Origin: CAZTGZ01 sp964613385
Lineage (GTDB): Bacteria > Bacteroidota > Bacteroidia > NS11-12g > UBA9320
Length of the DNA: 64,000 bases
Assembly (NCBI GenBank): GCA_964613385.1
Contig: CAZTGZ010000003.1
Coordinates: forward strand, 62,001-126,000
Reading direction: 5' to 3'
Part shown: positions 52,375-60,128 of the stretch, piece by piece
Numbering within the stretch: the first letter of the stretch is position 1
Layout: each line of letters begins with the position of its first letter
Notes under the pieces: model-generated
What the model saw: only the letters and a program-made list of their open reading frames with translations
Databases searched by the model: none
Told to the model about the DNA's origin: nothing
Program-made: the position numbers and the translations under genes

Positions 52375-53037
52375 ATGGCGGAAGTACTTGAACAAAAGGC
52401 GGCAAAAGCAAACGCAGAGCCGTTATTCTCTAAAAAGAATCGAAAACTGGTCAGCAATCCGCTTGACAATGACAACCCGATTACCGTGCAGGTTTTGGGT
52501 ATCTGTTCAGCACTAGCTGTAACCGTTCAGATGAAGCCGACTATGGTAATGGCCATCGCTGTATTGGCGGTTGTAGCCATGTCGAATTTCATCATTTCCA
52601 TTATGCGCAATATGATTCCTTCCAGAATCAGGATTATTGTTCAATTAGGGGTTGTTGCATCTTTGGTAGCTACAGTAGATCAGATATTGCAGGCATATGC
52701 ATACGACGTAAGCAAACAATTGTCAGTATTTGTGGGTCTTATTATTACCAACTGTATCGTAATGGGCCGATTGGAAGCATTTGCGATGGCGAATAAACCC
52801 TGGCCTAGTTTGTTGGATGGAATTGGAAACTCTTTGGGTTATGGTATGATCATTTTATCTGTTGCCTTTGTAAGAGAACTCTTTGGATCGGGCAGTTTGT
52901 TTGGATTTGAAGTGTTTAAAGCAGCCGGCATTCCTTATGTAACCAATGGATTGCTCGTAACACCGGCCGGTGCATGTATTGTACTTGGCCTGATAATTTG
53001 GGCACAGCGCGCTCGCAATGGATATGTAGAAAATTAA
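52375..53037 (+). CDS. nqrD: Na+-NQR subunit D
   Basis: Polytopic subunit of 220 residues. It shares with NqrE the membrane-embedded iron centre; the conserved cysteines appear as Cys44 (LGICSALAVT) and Cys127 (ITNCIVMGRLEAF). The N-terminal 30 residues are a charged cytoplasmic extension (EQKAAKANAEPLFSKKN) not needed for the fold. Twelve bases separate it from nqrE. Confidence 0.96.
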   Translation: MAEVLEQKAAKANAEPLFSKKNRKLVSNPLDNDNPITVQVLGICSALAVTVQMKPTMVMAIAVLAVVAMSNFIISIMRNMIPSRIRIIVQLGVVASLVATVDQILQAYAYDVSKQLSVFVGLIITNCIVMGRLEAFAMANKPWPSLLDGIGNSLGYGMIILSVAFVRELFGSGSLFGFEVFKAAGIPYVTNGLLVTPAGACIVLGLIIWAQRARNGYVEN

Positions 53038-53048
53038 TAGTTGTAAGG

Positions 53049-53693
53049 ATGGAACATTATTTAAATCTCTTAATCAAGTCGGTTTTTATCGACAATATGA
53101 TTTTCGCATACTTTTTGGGTATGTGTTCATATCTGGCTGTATCCAAGAAGATCAAGACTTCGATCGGATTGGGTATTGCCGTGACTTTCGTATTGGGATT
53201 CACCATTCCCTTGAACTGGTTAGTTTATACTTATTTTCTGAAAGAAGGCGCCCTGAGTTGGGTCAACAATCTGGGTATTTCTAAATCGGTGGCTGATTTC
53301 TCGACCATAGATCTCGAGGTATTGAAATTTATTATTTTCATTGCCGTGATTGCTGCATTTACTCAATTGACTGAAATGGCAGTTGAGAAATTCTCTCCTG
53401 CCTTATACAGTGCATTGGGTATATTCCTGCCTTTGATCGCGGTGAATTGCTCTATTATGGGAGCGGCATTATTTATGCCCGGCCGGGAGTACAATCTCGG
53501 AGAAGCTACGGTTTTTGGCTTAGGTTCAGGTCTTGGCTGGTTTTTAGCGGTAGTTTCTTTGGCAGCAGTGAGAGAAAAAATGCAGTATTCAAATGTACCA
53601 CCTGCTTTGAGAGGACTGGGAATAACATTTATTACTGTAGGTCTGATGGCCATGGCTTTTTTGAGTTTCATGGGTTTCAAATTACCTTTTTAA
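53049..53693 (+). CDS. nqrE: Na+-NQR subunit E
   Basis: Polytopic partner of NqrD, 214 residues from the ATG at 53049. The cysteines that hold the membrane iron centre appear as Cys26 (LGMCSYLA) and Cys134 (VNCSIMGAA). The frame is open upstream into nqrD, but the family start MEHYLNLLIKSVFIDNMI begins here. Confidence 0.96.
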   Translation: MEHYLNLLIKSVFIDNMIFAYFLGMCSYLAVSKKIKTSIGLGIAVTFVLGFTIPLNWLVYTYFLKEGALSWVNNLGISKSVADFSTIDLEVLKFIIFIAVIAAFTQLTEMAVEKFSPALYSALGIFLPLIAVNCSIMGAALFMPGREYNLGEATVFGLGSGLGWFLAVVSLAAVREKMQYSNVPPALRGLGITFITVGLMAMAFLSFMGFKLPF

Positions 53694-53710
53694 CATAGAA
53701 TAAAAGAACA

Positions 53711-55027
53711 ATGATATTATTAGCAAGCAATACATTTCTGGTAATTTTAGCTGCCATCGTGTTTACGGTGGTTATCTTGTTCCTGGTGCTTATGCTGCAG
53801 GTTGCTGCCAAAAGATTGGTCCAGCAGGGAGATGTTGTTATTGAAATTAACGGAGAGCGAAAGGTTACGGTGCCCGCAGGTGGTACACTGCTCAATGCCC
53901 TGTCCAACGAAAAAATATTTCTGCCGTCGGCCTGTGGAGGTGGTGGTACTTGTGCCATGTGTAAATGTCAGGTTACCGAAGGAGGAGGGGACATATTGCC
54001 AACAGAAACGGGTCATATCAATCGCCGCGATCAAAAAGAGAACTGGAGACTTTCCTGTCAGGTAAAAGTGAAGAATGACATGAAAATCCAGGTTTCTGAC
54101 GAGGTGTTTGGAATTAAAAAATGGGAATGTACGGTGGTAAGTAATTACAACGTTGCTTCCTTTATTAAAGAGTTTGTCGTTCAGTTGCCTCCCGGTGAAC
54201 ATCTCGAATTTGAAGCCGGTGGTTATATTCAGGTGGATGTTCCGGAATGTGAAGTGGATTTCAAAACCATGGATATTACCTCTCATCCCGACTTGAAAAG
54301 AGATCCGATGGATTTTAAACCGGAATGGGATAAATACAACCTGTGGGATTTGAAGATGAAGAATGACGAACCCATTTTTAGGGCGTATTCCATGGCCAAC
54401 CACCCTGCAGAAGGGAATATTGTCATGTTGAACATTCGTATTGCAACCCCACCATGGGATCGTGCCAATAATCGCTGGATGGAGGTGAATCCCGGTATTT
54501 GTTCTTCCTATATTTTCTCCCGCAAACCGGGTGATAAGGTAACCATATCAGGCCCTTATGGAGAGTTTTTCATCAAAGATACCCGTTCTGAAATGATATA
54601 TATCGGAGGGGGTGCCGGTATGGCGCCTATGCGTTCTCATTTGTTTCACTTGTTCCATACATTGAAAACAGGACGTAGAGTAACATATTGGTACGGAGGT
54701 CGTTCAAAGAGAGAATTGTTTTATCTGGAGCATTTTAAGAACATAGAAAAGGAGTTTCCAAATTTCAAATTCTTTGTGGTGCTGAGTGAGCCTTTGCCTG
54801 AAGATAACTGGAAGGTGAAACAAAGTGTGAATGACCCGGAAGGTGATGGATTCACCGGATTTGTGCATCAGGCAGTTATCGACCAATACTTGTCCAAGCA
54901 CGAAGCTCCGGAAGATATAGAGTTTTATTTCTGCGGACCTCCAATGATGAATCAGGCCGTACTTAAAATGTGCGACGATTGGGGAGTACCACCGGAAAAT
55001 GTATCATTCGACGACTTCGGAGGATGA
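53711..55027 (+). CDS. nqrF: Na+-NQR subunit F (NADH dehydrogenase, FAD and 2Fe-2S)
   Basis: Electron-entry subunit, 438 residues. An N-terminal membrane helix (about 8-30) is followed by a ferredoxin-like domain with 2Fe-2S ligands Cys75, Cys81, Cys84 and Cys116 (CGGGGTCAMC... and LSCQV), then the FAD domain with FRAYSMANHP, the NADH domain with MIYIGGGAGMAPMRSH and YFCGPPMMNQAV, and the C-terminal SFDDFGG. It is about 30 residues longer than the Vibrio protein, the extra being before RAYSMA. The stop TGA overlaps the ATG of apbE (ATGA). Confidence 0.97.
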   Translation: MILLASNTFLVILAAIVFTVVILFLVLMLQVAAKRLVQQGDVVIEINGERKVTVPAGGTLLNALSNEKIFLPSACGGGGTCAMCKCQVTEGGGDILPTETGHINRRDQKENWRLSCQVKVKNDMKIQVSDEVFGIKKWECTVVSNYNVASFIKEFVVQLPPGEHLEFEAGGYIQVDVPECEVDFKTMDITSHPDLKRDPMDFKPEWDKYNLWDLKMKNDEPIFRAYSMANHPAEGNIVMLNIRIATPPWDRANNRWMEVNPGICSSYIFSRKPGDKVTISGPYGEFFIKDTRSEMIYIGGGAGMAPMRSHLFHLFHTLKTGRRVTYWYGGRSKRELFYLEHFKNIEKEFPNFKFFVVLSEPLPEDNWKVKQSVNDPEGDGFTGFVHQAVIDQYLSKHEAPEDIEFYFCGPPMMNQAVLKMCDDWGVPPENVSFDDFGG

Positions 55028-56070
55028 TAACCAATAAATTTAAAAGGTCTGCCATTTTAGCAGGCCTTTTTTTCTGTCTTTTGGGTATCTGGTCCTGTAG
55101 CTCCGAACAACGGGGAGATGTTTGCTTTATAGAAGGAAACACTATGGGCAGCAAATATCATCTCAAGATAGTTGGAAATGGGAATCCTCATCAGATTAAG
55201 CCGGCGGTAGATTCTTTGTTGTTGCTCTTTAATCAGGCATTCAGTACTTATGACACGAATTCACTGCTGAGTTTATTCAATCGAAATCAATACAATTTTG
55301 GAGGTCAGGATACCCGATACTCGGAAGATCAGCGCCGCTGGGTCTTGCATGTTATCTATCGCAGTTTCGATGTATTTACCGCCAGTGGAGGAGCATTCGA
55401 CCCCGGGGCCGGTTCCATTTTTAGTGCCTGGGGCTTTTCAGATCATAAGCCCAAAAAGGTGCCCTCGGTCGCGTATATCGACTCCTGCCTGCAATTTGGT
55501 AGTATGAAATATCTGGAATTGGTCAATGGAATTCCCGTGAAAAAAGATGCGAGACTTACATTGAATTTCAATGCGATTGCTCCCGGGTATGCAGCGGATT
55601 TAGTGGCGGAACTTTTGGAAGGAATGGGTTTTGAACATTTTATGGTAGAGATATCCGGTGAGGTGCATACCAAAGGAAAAAATCAGAACCATGAACCCTG
55701 GAATATTGGCATCAATGTTCCGGATCCGAAAAGCGCCTCTGATGACGTGCAGCAAATGCTGACTTTATCGGATATGAGTCTGGCAACTTCGGGCAACTAC
55801 CGGAACTTTTTTGTTGAAAATGGTCAAACCTATGCACATACTGTGGACCCCAGAACCGGCTATCCGGCTAAAAACCAATTGCTCAGTGCTACCATAGTCA
55901 CCAGAAATTGTATCAGCGCTGATGCCTGGGCTACAGCTTGTATGGTGCTCGGAAAAGAAAAATGTATGGATTTGGTGAGAAAAGATACAAGCTTAAAAGT
56001 ATTCCTGCTATTTAGTAAAGATGGTAAAATTGAATCTGAATATTCCCCCAACCTCAAAACCCATTTCTAA
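55024..56070 (+). CDS. apbE: FAD:protein FMN transferase, lipoprotein
   Basis: Attaches FMN to the Thr of SGAT motifs, as in NqrB and NqrC beside it. From the ATG at 55024 the product has 348 residues with a lipoprotein signal (MITNKFKRSAIL... LGIWSC, Cys24). Motifs: GNTMGSKYHLK (near 41), FDPGAGSIFSAWG, NAIAPGYAADLVAE, SGEVHTKGK, LATSGNYRNF, THTVDPRTGYP-like AHTVDPRTGYP and SADAWATAC (metal and FAD binding). The ATG overlaps the nqrF stop by four bases, indicating translational coupling. A strong terminator hairpin (55042-55073) lies inside codons 7-17 of this gene. The stop is in the first unit of a TTTCTAA repeat. Confidence 0.94.
   Translation: MITNKFKRSAILAGLFFCLLGIWSCSSEQRGDVCFIEGNTMGSKYHLKIVGNGNPHQIKPAVDSLLLLFNQAFSTYDTNSLLSLFNRNQYNFGGQDTRYSEDQRRWVLHVIYRSFDVFTASGGAFDPGAGSIFSAWGFSDHKPKKVPSVAYIDSCLQFGSMKYLELVNGIPVKKDARLTLNFNAIAPGYAADLVAELLEGMGFEHFMVEISGEVHTKGKNQNHEPWNIGINVPDPKSASDDVQQMLTLSDMSLATSGNYRNFFVENGQTYAHTVDPRTGYPAKNQLLSATIVTRNCISADAWATACMVLGKEKCMDLVRKDTSLKVFLLFSKDGKIESEYSPNLKTHF
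55042..55073 (+). terminator. Intrinsic terminator inside the apbE signal-peptide codons
   Basis: AAAAGGTCTGC, seven-base loop CATTTTA, GCAGGCCTTTT then TTT: an 11-bp stem with one G-U pair and a T tract from 55067 to 55073, 15 bases after the nqrF stop. It would end the nqr transcript unless ribosomes continuing into apbE keep it unfolded. Confidence 0.78.
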
Positions 56071-56098
56071 TTTCTAATTTCTAATTTCTAATTTCTAA
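56064..56098. repeat. TTTCTAA heptamer, five tandem copies
   Basis: Five exact copies of TTTCTAA between two convergent genes. The apbE stop TAA is in the first copy and the minus-strand stop of the small Cys-rich gene in the last, so copy-number change would alter neither protein. Confidence 0.9.
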
Positions 56099-56286
56099 TT
56101 TTTCTCGCAGGGCTCTCCCACCGTTTTACCGCAAACACCGCAGACAACACCTTCATCCATGAGCATGGGGTTCTTAGATGCACAACCGCCTCTTACTTCG
56201 GCCTGCTTGATGAACAAAAGTCTAACCGCCATGCCTAAGATGCCGATTCCTATCAGCGCAATTGCTACTATTATGGTTGCCATCAT
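56095..56286 (-). CDS. Small Cys-rich membrane protein, NqrM-like
   Basis: 63 residues: one membrane helix (about 3-26), a basic-acidic stretch (KQAEVRGG) and four cysteines at 35, 49, 52 and 60 (CASKNPM; CGVCGK; PCEK). NqrM, needed to put iron into NqrD/E, has the same plan of one helix and a short Cys-rich tail, and here the gene adjoins the nqr-apbE cluster, convergent to it. Similar small proteins occur in other Bacteroidota, as I recall. I therefore suggest an NqrM-type factor, but the cysteine spacing differs from the Vibrio form and a zinc-ribbon role is possible. Confidence 0.6.
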   Translation of the reverse strand: MMATIIVAIALIGIGILGMAVRLLFIKQAEVRGGCASKNPMLMDEGVVCGVCGKTVGEPCEKN

Positions 56287-56453
56287 ACTGCAAAGATAAC
56301 ATTCTGGTGTTGCTTTTGTTTTAAGTATATCGGTATTTGAACCATAGATTTAAATCATTCTATGATAGAAATATGACTTAACAGAATCCATTTTGGCAAA
56401 GTTATTGAGATACAAATGGTGTAAAAATCGATAAACGAATGTTTTTCGATGTG

Positions 56454-56481
56454 TTGTGTAACCAATTAATATGTAATTTCG
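56454..56481 (+). promoter_or_regulatory. Promoter: TTG, 17-base spacer, TAATTTCG
   Basis: A TTG (56454-56456) and a TAATTTCG box (56474-56481), one base off the consensus, spacer 17. The box ends one base before the ATG at 56483, so translation more likely starts at the next in-frame ATG (56504). Confidence 0.4.
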
Positions 56482-56482
56482 T

Positions 56483-56737
56483 ATGGCAATTAAACAGAAA
56501 CTCATGTTCAGCAGACTGAAAAAAGAGAAAAATTTGGCAGCTAAGGTAATCATAGCGGCTTTGTTGATTGCCAATATTCTTGCGTTTATTGCCGGAAACA
56601 ACCATTTCGCCCGCCAGGCCGACAAGGAATTTACCGAAATACAGGAAAAGAAATTTGATGTATTGAAATCCGGCTGGCAACTGATGAATTGGAGCTATTC
56701 TCTGCTGCGACATTATCGCGGAACGCCGGCAGAGTAA
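56483..56737 (+). CDS. Small hypothetical membrane protein upstream of a LytS-type kinase
   Basis: 84 residues (77 if the start is the ATG at 56504, which the promoter position favours). Basic N-terminus (KLMFSRLKKEKN), one membrane helix (about 20-39, KVIIAALLIANILAFIAG) and a charged tail (QADKEFTEIQEKKFDVLKSG). Unknown family. Its stop lies five bases before the kinase start, so the three genes are probably one operon; it might modulate the kinase, which is inference from position only. Confidence 0.55.
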   Translation: MAIKQKLMFSRLKKEKNLAAKVIIAALLIANILAFIAGNNHFARQADKEFTEIQEKKFDVLKSGWQLMNWSYSLLRHYRGTPAE

Positions 56738-56742
56738 TATTC

Positions 56743-57828
56743 ATGGAATTCGTCTCTTCCAATCTTTATCAAAATCTAAGCAGAACCAAAATTCACCACG
56801 TCCTATTTTGGCTCGTTTACGGGCTCTTTTGGATGTATCTTTATTCTTTTGATTCAACCCCATTCAATGCATTGGTTAATGCCTCTGTATTTATTCTTAT
56901 ACACGGCGTGGTCAGTTATTTCAACATGTATGTGTTGTTTTCAAAAATGCTTAAGCGCAAGCTGTATTTTTATTATGCGGTCAGTATTCTGATGTCTGTT
57001 ACCCTGGCCTGTTTCGCGCTGGCGTTTGTGTTTAGCCACCTCAATACCATAGATGAACAAAGCAAAAGAACGATTTGGGAACTGAATTTCTTCATTACTA
57101 ATGCCATTAGCGTATCTTACACGGTTGCCATTACCATGTCGTTGAAACTTGTGAAACAATGGTATGAAAGAGAGCAGATGACCCGAAATCTGGAACGGAT
57201 TAATATTGAAACAGAACTCAAATATCTGAAGAGCCAGATCAATCCTCATTTTTTGTTTAACTGCTTAAATAGCTTATATGCTCTAACCTTGAAGAAAAGT
57301 GATCTCGCACCGGAGATGGTTTTGCGATTGTCGGATCTACTGAGATATGTATTATATGAAGCCGGGGAGAAATTTACAGATCTTGAAAAGGAGATCGATT
57401 ATCTGAAGAATTATCTGGAACTTGAGAAAATCAGACATGGAGAACGTCTCCAATATGAATTGCTGGTAGAAGGAAATACGACAGGCCGAAAAATTGCTCC
57501 CATGCTTTTTCTCACTTTTTTAGAGAATAGTGTAAAACATGGTTTGACGCATGAATCGGTAGCCGGGTTTATCAGAATTCAGATTACGGTGGAAGAAGAA
57601 GAACTGCATTTTACCATTTCCAATAGTAAACCAAAGGAAAAACCCAAGCCTTCCGGTAAATTGGAAGGGGGCATTGGACTTGAAAATGTAAGAAACAGAT
57701 TGCGTTTAATATACCCAGGACAGCATTCTATCGAATTGGCAGAAACAGAGAATGAATATTTGGTACATTTGAGCCTGACATTAACCGAAGAATTTCAACC
57801 CGAGACCTATGAAATGTTTAATAGTTGA
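56743..57828 (+). CDS. LytS/YehU-type sensor histidine kinase
   Basis: Membrane histidine kinase of the His_kinase (PF06580) class, 361 residues from the ATG at 56743. Four hydrophobic helices (about 17-38, 45-68, 77-98, 114-136) form the sensor, then a short coiled coil and the kinase core with phospho-acceptor His169 in SQINPHFLFNCLNSLYAL, and an ATP-binding part with FLENSVKHG and GGIGLENVRNRL. No periplasmic domain, so it senses something in or at the membrane. The last 20 bases overlap the LytTR regulator gene. Confidence 0.94.
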   Translation: MEFVSSNLYQNLSRTKIHHVLFWLVYGLFWMYLYSFDSTPFNALVNASVFILIHGVVSYFNMYVLFSKMLKRKLYFYYAVSILMSVTLACFALAFVFSHLNTIDEQSKRTIWELNFFITNAISVSYTVAITMSLKLVKQWYEREQMTRNLERINIETELKYLKSQINPHFLFNCLNSLYALTLKKSDLAPEMVLRLSDLLRYVLYEAGEKFTDLEKEIDYLKNYLELEKIRHGERLQYELLVEGNTTGRKIAPMLFLTFLENSVKHGLTHESVAGFIRIQITVEEEELHFTISNSKPKEKPKPSGKLEGGIGLENVRNRLRLIYPGQHSIELAETENEYLVHLSLTLTEEFQPETYEMFNS

Positions 57829-58519
57829 CGACGAAGCCCTGGCCAGAGATGTGATCAGCAGTCACATTGGCAAATTACCTGAACTCCAATTGGCCGGTTC
57901 ATTTAAAAACGCTATGGAAGCCAAAGAATTCCTGGCATCTGAATCTGTAGACCTCATTTTTCTGGATATTCAAATGCCGGAAGTAACCGGATTGGATTTT
58001 CTCAAGTCCTTAGAAAACCCACCCCTGGTTATTTTTATTACAGCCTATCCGGAATACGCAGTTGAAGGCTTTGAATTAAATGCCATTGATTATTTATTGA
58101 AGCCGGTTTCATTTGACAGATTTGAAAAATCGATCGAAAAGGCCAAAGAATATTTCAAATTTAAAAAGGGAGAAGGCGTGGACAGCACGGAAATGGAAGA
58201 TGATTTCATTTACGTAAAGGCCAATCAAAAGTTGATCAAACTCAGCTACGATGATATATTATGTGTGGAGGCTTTTGCGGATTACGTAAAGATTTACGTT
58301 CCGGATAAGCGCATCGTTACGCTGCAAACCATGAAGAACATGGAGAAAAAACTTCCATTGGATCGCTTTTGTCGCGTTCATCGATCATTTATCGTGGGAC
58401 TCAGGCATATCAAGGCGTTTAGCCCCAGTGAAGTGGAAGTAGAAGGACATAAAATCCCAATCGGAAAGAATTACAAAGACGATTTCATGAATATCATGGG
58501 TCGCAAAAAAACACTCTAA
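57809..58519 (+). CDS. LytTR-family response regulator
   Basis: DNA-binding response regulator of 236 residues: receiver domain (1-120) with DDE at 7-9, phospho-acceptor Asp53 (IFLDIQMP) and Lys near 101 (YLLKPVSFDRF), and a C-terminal LytTR domain (about 135-230) with FIYVKANQKLIKLSYDDILCVEA, HRSFIVGLRHIKAF and IPIGKNYK. It overlaps the LytS-type kinase gene by 20 bases and would be its partner. Target promoters unknown. Confidence 0.95.
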   Translation: MKCLIVDDEALARDVISSHIGKLPELQLAGSFKNAMEAKEFLASESVDLIFLDIQMPEVTGLDFLKSLENPPLVIFITAYPEYAVEGFELNAIDYLLKPVSFDRFEKSIEKAKEYFKFKKGEGVDSTEMEDDFIYVKANQKLIKLSYDDILCVEAFADYVKIYVPDKRIVTLQTMKNMEKKLPLDRFCRVHRSFIVGLRHIKAFSPSEVEVEGHKIPIGKNYKDDFMNIMGRKKTL

Positions 58520-58524
58520 TTTAT

Positions 58525-59284
58525 ATGACAGATCCAAGAGCGGAGGCTTTTCTCCGTTTGCTCAAAATTATGGATGAGCTTCGCGCAGGTTGTCCCTGGG
58601 ATCGCGAACAGACCCTGGAAAGTTTGAGGTATTTGACCATCGAGGAGACCTATGAGCTCTCAGATGNNNNNNNNNNNNNNNNNNNNNNNNAACGAAATCA
58701 AAAAGGAATTGGGCGACCTAATGCTGCATATGGTATTTTACAGCAAAATTGGTGAAGAGAAATCTGCCTTTACCATTACAGAGGTTCTCCATTCAATTTG
58801 TGAGAAACTTATCGCGCGACATCCGCATATCTATGGAGAAATCAAGGTTGATGACGCGGATCAGGTCAAAAAGAACTGGGAGCAACTTAAGTTGAGAGAA
58901 GGCAATAAGTCCGTTTTGTCCGGCGTCCCCGTTTCACTGCCATCTTTAGTCAAAGCCATGCGCATGCAGGACAAAGCTGCTCAGGTGGGATTTGACTGGC
59001 CAGAAATACAGGATGTATGGGAAAAAGTACAGGAGGAAATGAACGAGTTTCTCACTGCGCCTGAAGAAGAGAAAACTGCAGAATTCGGGGATTTGATTTT
59101 TTCTTTGGTTAACTATGCCCGCTGGAAAGGAATCAATCCCGACGATGCTTTGGAGCAAACCAACCAAAAATTTAAAACCCGATTTGAGGCCATTGAACAA
59201 CATGCCAGAGCCCAGGGAATTAAGTTAAATGACATGTCGCTCGAACAAATGGAAGCAGTTTGGCAGGCGGCTAAATCTAAATAA
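58525..59284 (+). CDS. mazG: Nucleoside triphosphate pyrophosphohydrolase, interrupted by assembly gap
   Basis: Hydrolyses (d)NTPs to NMP and pyrophosphate, a house-cleaning and stringent-response function. The N-terminal piece has CPWDREQTLESLRYLTIEETYELSD, read here as CPWDREQ and EETYEL, the first half of the MazG metal site; the second piece continues with EIKKELGDLMLHM and later EEKTAEFGDLIFSLVNYAR, the second MazG half. A run of 24 Ns (58667-58690) lies between them, and the two pieces are in different frames as drawn, so the gap length is not exact. By comparison with relatives, 20 or 23 bases would restore the frame. The gene is probably intact in the organism. Confidence 0.92.
58667..58690. 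other. Assembly gap, 24 Ns
   Basis: Unknown bases inside mazG. The flanking coding frames do not match across it, so the number of Ns is a placeholder. Confidence 0.99.
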
Positions 59285-59330
59285 AGTCAAGAGATATCAT
59301 TCAGGTATAATTGTTGCGTTGTCTGTATAT

Positions 59331-60128
59331 ATGCATCGCATTCTGATTATATCGGTTTTATTGTTGGGTTCCTGTGTAAGCAGCAACAAGTACAATAAGG
59401 TGGTGCAGACAAATCAGCGCCTGGCTAAAAAGAACCGGGAATTTACTCGCCGCATTGACAGTTTGGAGAATGTGATTGCCATGCAAAGAGACGAATTATC
59501 TCAATATGAATCGGATGAAACGGATCTTCCAATGGCGAATGCAGAAGCTGAACGTGAGCGTGAAATGGCCAGGGAATGGCTGAATGAATGGAGTGATCCT
59601 AAATATAAGGATGCAGATGTAGCTGCCAAATTGTCTTACCTGAAACCGGATGAAAAGGAGTTTTTCAGGTTGTGGAATCTGTGCCGTATGAATCCTCCGC
59701 TGTTTCTAAAAACCTATCTGGTAGACATTTACAAAAAGGACCCTAAATTGAGAACGACGTATGAGGCTTCATTGGTGAAGACGATGATGAATATGGAGCC
59801 TAAACCAATCATATTGCCGGATAAAACGCTGTTCGATGGGGCGAGATGTCATGCTTATAATAGCGGTAAAGTTGGCTATGTTGGTCACAATCGCGGTGGC
59901 TATGCACAGGCATGCCAGAAAAATTACAATGCAGAATGTTGTAGTTATGGCAATCTTGATCCTCGCGGCCACCTTGAAAATTTACTCGTAGATGAAGGTG
60001 TATCTTCCCTCGGACATCGGGAAGCTATGTTTGGAAGCTACAAGTATGCCGGTATTTCGTTTCAACCCCATACTTCGTTTGGAGAAAATGTGGTGATCGA
60101 CATGTCATATGCTCCGCGAGTACCTTGA
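59331..60128 (+). CDS. CAP-domain-like lipoprotein with coiled-coil linker
   Basis: 265 residues from the ATG at 59331, with a lipoprotein signal (HRILIISVLLLGSC, Cys15). Residues about 25-65 are a coiled coil (KVVQTNQRLAKKNREFTRRID, in part) that may span to the wall. The C-terminal part has NLCRMNPPLFLKTYL, LFDGARCHAYNSGKVGYVGHN and LLVDEGVSSLGHREAMFG...YAGIS...VVIDMSYA, which follow the CAP/SCP order: early NxxR, H in the H-x-x-H region, GHR..M and a late strand. The frame is open to 59229 but overlaps mazG. Its stop abuts the convergent barrel gene. Function of bacterial CAP proteins is mostly unknown. Confidence 0.72.
   Translation: MHRILIISVLLLGSCVSSNKYNKVVQTNQRLAKKNREFTRRIDSLENVIAMQRDELSQYESDETDLPMANAEAEREREMAREWLNEWSDPKYKDADVAAKLSYLKPDEKEFFRLWNLCRMNPPLFLKTYLVDIYKKDPKLRTTYEASLVKTMMNMEPKPIILPDKTLFDGARCHAYNSGKVGYVGHNRGGYAQACQKNYNAECCSYGNLDPRGHLENLLVDEGVSSLGHREAMFGSYKYAGISFQPHTSFGENVVIDMSYAPRVP

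Noticed and set aside
53747..54403. 218-codon open frame on the minus strand within nqrF
   Set aside because: It lies entirely antisense to nqrF, which has all its cofactor motifs; the antisense product has no family pattern.
58525..58755. A 76-codon protein fragment at the start of mazG
   Set aside because: It reads through the Ns into the wrong frame; it is an artefact of the gap length.
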